DNA from: Eutreptiella sp. 'Long Island Sound 2002'
Lineage: Eukaryota; Euglenozoa; Euglenophyceae; Eutreptiales; Eutreptiaceae
Direction: 5' to 3'
Length of the DNA: 64,000 nt
Assembly: GCA_964036045.1 (NCBI GenBank)
Contig: OZ038384.1
Location: 57,881,355 to 57,945,354 of the forward strand
Each line of letters begins with the position of its first letter. The first letter of the stretch is position 1. Under the pieces are notes generated by a model that saw nothing but the letters and a program-made list of their open reading frames with translations, was not told the DNA's origin and searched no databases. Position numbers and translations under genes: made by a program. Below, in pieces: positions 59,893 through 64,000 of this stretch.

Positions 59893-62126
59893 GGCGGCCC
59901 GGCGGGCGGGGTAAAGGGCCGGCGCCCCCTTGGCCCGCCTTCAGCATCCCGCGGGCTGAGGGCGGGGGGAGAGGGGGAGAGTGGGGGGGGTCGTGCCGTG
60001 GTTCCTCGCCGCCCCCCTCCGATCCCCTGGCCCGGTCCCCCGGCGGCTGCGGGGGGTGGCTTGAAGGTCCCGGCCCAGGCACCCCCCACACGGCCGGCAG
60101 CGTGGCGCCGCGCGTCCCCCCCTGCCGCGTGCTCGGCCGGGGCTGTTTGGCATCCCCGGGCGCCCGGCGCGCCTGGGTGGCCGGCCGGTGGGTCAGTCTG
60201 GTGGGGGGGGGGGGGGGGCGGTCGGTGCGCCGCCCTCCTGCGGGGGCGCGGTTAAGGGGCCTCGGGGGGCGGTCAGTGGGGGGTCGCTCTGCGTCCCTCG
60301 GGCGGGCACCAAAGCGGGCCTCAGCAGCGTTGCCCAGTCTTTGGAGGGCGTGGCCCCCATACTGCACCGGCCCGCGTCTGCGTGCCGCCGCCTGGACGCG
60401 GGTCGCGGGCCGCCTATGCGCGCCGGTACATGACCGCTGGCCTGTCGCGGGCACCGTGGGGGCGGGCGGGCGGCGGACTGCGGGGCGCGCGGCGTACGGG
60501 CCCAGTGGCGCCCCTCCCCGGGTGCCACGGCCCCCTCGGGGGGGGGGGGGGGGGGGCTCCCCTGGTCCGGCGGGGGGGGTGCGGGGCCGGCGCCCCCGTG
60601 GCCGGCCTCCGGCCGTCCGTGGGCTGGGGAGGGGGGGGGGGGGTCGCGCCATGGCTCCCCGCTGTCCCCCTTCGGTCCCCCAGTGCTTCCCTCCGGTGGC
60701 TGCGGGGGGGTGGCTTGACGGTCTCGGCCCCGGCCCCCCCTGTGGCTGGTGGCTCCGGGGGGTTAGCCGTTGGCGGGGGGGGGGGAGGGGGGGACGGGGG
60801 GGGGGGGCGATTCTGGGGGCGGGTGCCCGGTGGGGGGGTACCCCGGGCCGCTGGCCCGCTCTCCTCTCCTGCCCCCCTTACGGCCACCGGGCGTCGGGCC
60901 GTCGTGCGGGCCCTCACCCACGAACCCCCCGCCCCTCTCGTCTCCGCCGCCTCGTCGCGTGGCACCGGCGGGGGGGGAGGGGGGGGGGGGGCGGCGGGCG
61001 CCGGGGGCGGCGGTCCGGGTCAGCGGTTAGTGGTTAGCGGTCTGCGGGTCAGTGGGGCTCCCGTCCGCGCGTCCGTGGTCCCCGCCGTCTCCCCGACCGG
61101 GGGCGGCGCGTGTCCTCTCGTTGTGCGGACTGCGGCGGGGTGGGGGGGGCGCTCAGGATCGGGGGGCCCGGGCCTGCCGGGGGGGTGTCCCGCGCCGTTG
61201 GTCCGCTCCCCCCCCCCCGTGTCCGTCGCCTGGGGTCCGGGGCCCGGCATGCTGGGCGCCGGACCATTGTCGCCGGGCGTGTCCGTCACCTGCGCTGCCG
61301 CTTGCGTGGGGGTCGGGGCTGCGGCGGCGGCGGGTTCCTCGGGCGGTAGCGCCAGTGGGTGAGGGCGGTGCGCAGGGCCCGGGGCAGCTAGTTGTTGGCC
61401 TCCACGTCCGTGACGCGGAGCACCGCCCCCCCCGTCCGGGAAAGCCGGCCATGTCGGCTCCCGGTCGGGCCACCCCGCCCAAATCACGGCTCGGAGGACC
61501 CTCTCTTGGTCCTCCCGGGCCACCCCCCCCCCCCCCGGGTGTACTTCCCGGTTCCCCCCGTCCCTCCGGAGGAGCACGGCATCGAAGGCCCGGTTCCTCA
61601 ACCCCCTGGTGGTCCCTGAGGTGGCCCAGCTCAGCCACCCATACACCTCCATCACCAGGGGGAGGGCCTCGCCCCCCAGGGGGTCGGGGACCGCGTCCTA
61701 GTGCCGGTGGCAATCGCCCCGGGCCCCCTCTGCCCCCCGTGCCGGCTCTCCCCGCGGCTCCCGCGCCTGTTGCGCCGGCGCCGCGCCGGACTCCCGCGCC
61801 GCCGGGGCAGCGGCCATCCGCGCCGGCTCCGCCCTCGGCTCCTGTGCCGCGGGGGCGGGTCCGCGCGGGACGCCGCTGTGCGGCTGGGGGGCCGGCTGGT
61901 AGGGGGGTCGGGGGGGTTGGGGGGGGATCAGGTCCCCCATGTTGGGGTCAATGTTGTAGAGGGACTGGTGGTGGTGGTGGGCGTGGTGCGCCGGCATATG
62001 CTGGATACCGGGGGGATGCACCGTACCGCCTGGACGTCCGGTTGCGGGGGCGCCCCGCTCCCCGTCCCTCGCCCTGTGCCTTGCCTTTCCCCTTTTGCCC
62101 CCGCGCCCCGCCCTGCCTGTCCCTAG
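59893..62126. repeat. Large palindrome, arm B
   Basis: This is the reverse complement of arm A, beginning with the match to 58,762 and running out to about the partner of 56,545. Its section from 60,531 onward is repeated directly at 62,127 with a period of about 1.59 kb. The break joins CCTAGGAGC to CCCCTCGGGG, whereas the next copy continues CCTAGGAGC to CTACGTCACC as arm A does. Arm B was therefore interrupted by a tandem duplication. Confidence 0.9.
61388..61997 (-). pseudogene. Unrecognised duplicated protein, arm B copy
   Basis: This is the same protein as the arm A copy, starting at ATG 61,997. It keeps the N-terminal half open (IPPQPPRPPYQPAPQPHSG) and preserves the linker better than arm A. 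It is stopped by TAG at 61,698-61,700, where the other two copies have TGG (Trp in HRDWDAVPD). A homopolymer shift follows near 61,520-61,530, and the shared TAG after EANN lies at 61,388-61,390. It is clearly inactive, but it helps define the original frame. Confidence 0.55.
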
Positions 62127-64000
62127 GAGCCCCCTCGGGGGGGGGGGGGGGCTCCCCTGGTCCGGCGGGGGGGGTGCGGGGCCGGCGCCCCCGTGGCCGG
62201 CCTCCGGCCGTCCGTGGGCTGGGGAGGGGGGGGGGGAGTCGCGCCGGGGCTCCCCGCTGTCCCCCTTCGGTCCTCCAGTGCTTCCCTCCGCTGGCTGCGG
62301 GGGGGTGGCTTGACGGTCTCGGCCCCGGCCCCCCCTGTGGCTGCTGGCTCCGGGGGGTTAGCCGTTGGCGGGGGGGGGGAGGGGGGGACGGGGGGGGGGC
62401 GATTCCGGGGGCGGGTGCCCGGTGGGGGGGTACCCCGGGCCGCTGGCCCGCTCTCCTCTCCCGTCCCCCTTACGGCCACCGGGCGTCGGGCCGTCGTGCG
62501 GGCCCTCACCCACGACCCTCCCGCCCTTCTCGTCTCCGCCGCCTCGTCGCGTGGCACCGGCGGGGGGGGAAGGGGGGGGGCCGGCGGGCACCGGGGGCGG
62601 CGGTCCGGGTCAGCGGTTAGTGGTTAGCGGTCTGCGGGTCAGTGGGGCTCCCGTCCGCGCGTCCGTGGTCCCCGCCGTCTCCCCGACCGGGGGCGGCGCG
62701 TGTCCTCTCGTTGTGCGGACTGCGGCGGGGTGGGGGGGGCGCTCAGGATCGGGGGGCCTGGGCCTGCCGGGGGGGTGTCCCGCGCCGTTGGTCCGCTCCC
62801 CCCCCCCCCGTGTCCGTCGCCTGGGGTCCGGGGCCCGGCATGCTGGGCGCCAGACCATTGTCGCCGGGCGTGTCCGTCACCTGCGCTGCCGCTTGCGTGG
62901 GGGTCGGGGCTGCGGCGGCGGCGGGTTCCTCGGGCGGTAGCGCCAGTGGGTGAGGGCGGTGCGCCCGGCCCGGGGCAGCTAGTTGTTGGCCTCCACGTCC
63001 GTGACGCGGAGCACTGCCCCCCCCTCCGGGAAAGCCGGCCATGTCGGCTCCCGGTCGGGCCACCCCGCCCAAATCACGGCTCGGAGGACCCTCTCTTGGT
63101 CCTCCCGGGCCACCCCCCCCCCCCCCCCGGGTGTACTTCCCGGTTCCCCCCGTCCCTCCGGAGGAGCACGGCAATGAAGGCCCGGTTCCTCAACCCCCTG
63201 GTGGTCCCCGAGGTGGCCCAGCTCAGCCATCTATACACCTCCATCACCAGGGGGAGGGCCTCGCCCCCCAGGGGGTCGGGGACCGCGTCCCAGTCCCGGT
63301 GCCAATCGCCCCGGGCCCCCTCCGCCCCCCGTGCCGGCTCTCCCCGCGGCTCCCGCGCCTGTTGCGCCGGCGCCGCGCCAGACTCCCGCGCCGCCGGGGC
63401 AGCGGCCATCCGCGCCGGCTCCGCCCTCGGCTCCTGTGCCGCGGGGGCGGGTCCGCGCGGGACGCCGCTGTGCGGGTTGGGGGCCGGCTGGTAGGGGGGT
63501 CAGGGGGGTTGGGGGGGGATCAGGTCCCCCATGTCGGGGTCGATGTTGTAGAGGGACTGGTGGTGGTGGTGGGCGTGGTGCGCCGGCATATGCTGGATAC
63601 AGGGGGGGATGCACCGTACCGCTTGGACGTCCGGTTGCGGGGGCACCCCGCTCCCCGTCCCTCGCCCTGCGCCTTGCCTTTCCCCTTTTGCCCCCGCGCC
63701 CCGCCCTGCCTCTCCCTAGGAGCCTACGTCACCCTTCCCCCCCTTGCCCCTGGGCCCCCTCCCGGCCCCTAGACCCTGGTTCGGGCGCAGTCCCTCCACC
63801 TTGCCCTCTGGCCCTTGGCGCGGGTTCCGACCTCTGTCACCCTCGCCCTTGCCCGTTCTGTCGACTCCCGTGATCCTCCCGTGTCCCGGCCCGTGTCCTT
63901 GGCTGTGCCCCCGCTCGCTGCCAGCACCCTGGCCCGCCCCGTGCGCCCCACTGCCGCCTGCCCGTGTCCTTTCGTCCGTCCCCGGGGGCTGCTGCTCGTG
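62127..64000. repeat. Direct third copy of the palindrome arm, running off the window
   Basis: The segment from 62,127 repeats 60,531-62,126 in the same direction and then continues further than arm B, matching the reverse complement of arm A back to about 56,235. Small differences from arm B include G-run lengths and single-base changes. The copy is cut by the end of the window, so the total number of copies is unknown. Confidence 0.9.
62979..63589 (-). pseudogene. Unrecognised duplicated protein, third copy
   Basis: Starting at ATG 63,589, this copy has TGA at 63,500-63,502, where arm B has CGA (Arg in QPPRPP), another C-to-T change. It then keeps the longest ordered stretch of all three copies, from the Ala-rich linker through EVYRWLSWATSGTTRGLRNR and AFIAVLLRRDGG to the G-run at about 63,113-63,128. 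There the frame shifts to AREDQERVLRAVIWAGWPDR, then to TAG at 62,979-62,981. Gly-to-Arg and Asp-to-Ile changes against the other copies lie in the ordered part. Confidence 0.55.

Noticed and set aside
54625-64000. Ribosomal RNA genes or rDNA spacer, considered because of the palindrome and GC runs
   Set aside because: No conserved rRNA core sequence was recognised on either strand.

Overview
The window looks like a repeat-dense piece of a GC-rich eukaryotic chromosome. Nothing bacterial was seen: no operons, no ribosome-binding-site-led genes. Three facts point to a eukaryote: a 46.8 kb minisatellite array, a non-LTR (LINE-type) retrotransposon with endonuclease, reverse transcriptase and RNase H domains, and a large palindromic duplication full of long G or C homopolymers. 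The high GC content and the RNase H-bearing LINE would suit a green alga, but that is a weak inference and no host gene is present to test it.

Region 1 (1-46,785) is one uninterrupted tandem array of a 29-bp unit, about 1,600 copies. It has layered higher-order structure: a 1,189-bp repeat near 2.3-4.7 kb, a 1,942-bp repeat near 21-25 kb, an 8.7-kb-offset segmental duplication (17.6-20.8 kb against 26.3-29.6 kb), and a roughly 1.86-kb repeat family between 34 and 44 kb. All three minus-strand frames of the consensus unit lack stop codons, so the array produces many long but meaningless reading frames.

Region 2 (46,786-about 53,900) is a decayed LINE on the minus strand. From right to left it has a possible 5' leader, ORF1 (gag-like, unrecognised family) and ORF2 (zinc ribbon, apurinic-endonuclease-like domain, reverse transcriptase, RNase H). 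It carries at least six in-frame stops and three frameshifts. Its RNase H domain is cut off exactly where the satellite begins.

Region 3 (about 53,880-64,000) is very GC-rich. It holds a 369-bp tandem duplication, then a large imperfect palindrome (arm A 56.2-58.8 kb, spacer 58.8-59.9 kb, arm B 59.9-62.1 kb) whose second arm is followed by a further direct copy that runs off the window. Each copy contains the remains of one unrecognised roughly 200-residue protein, broken differently in each.

No intact protein-coding gene, rRNA or convincing tRNA was found. The genes do not form a pathway. The window records satellite expansion into a dead retrotransposon, next to recently duplicated, inverted sequence. 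Many apparent frameshifts lie in homopolymers and may be assembly errors.
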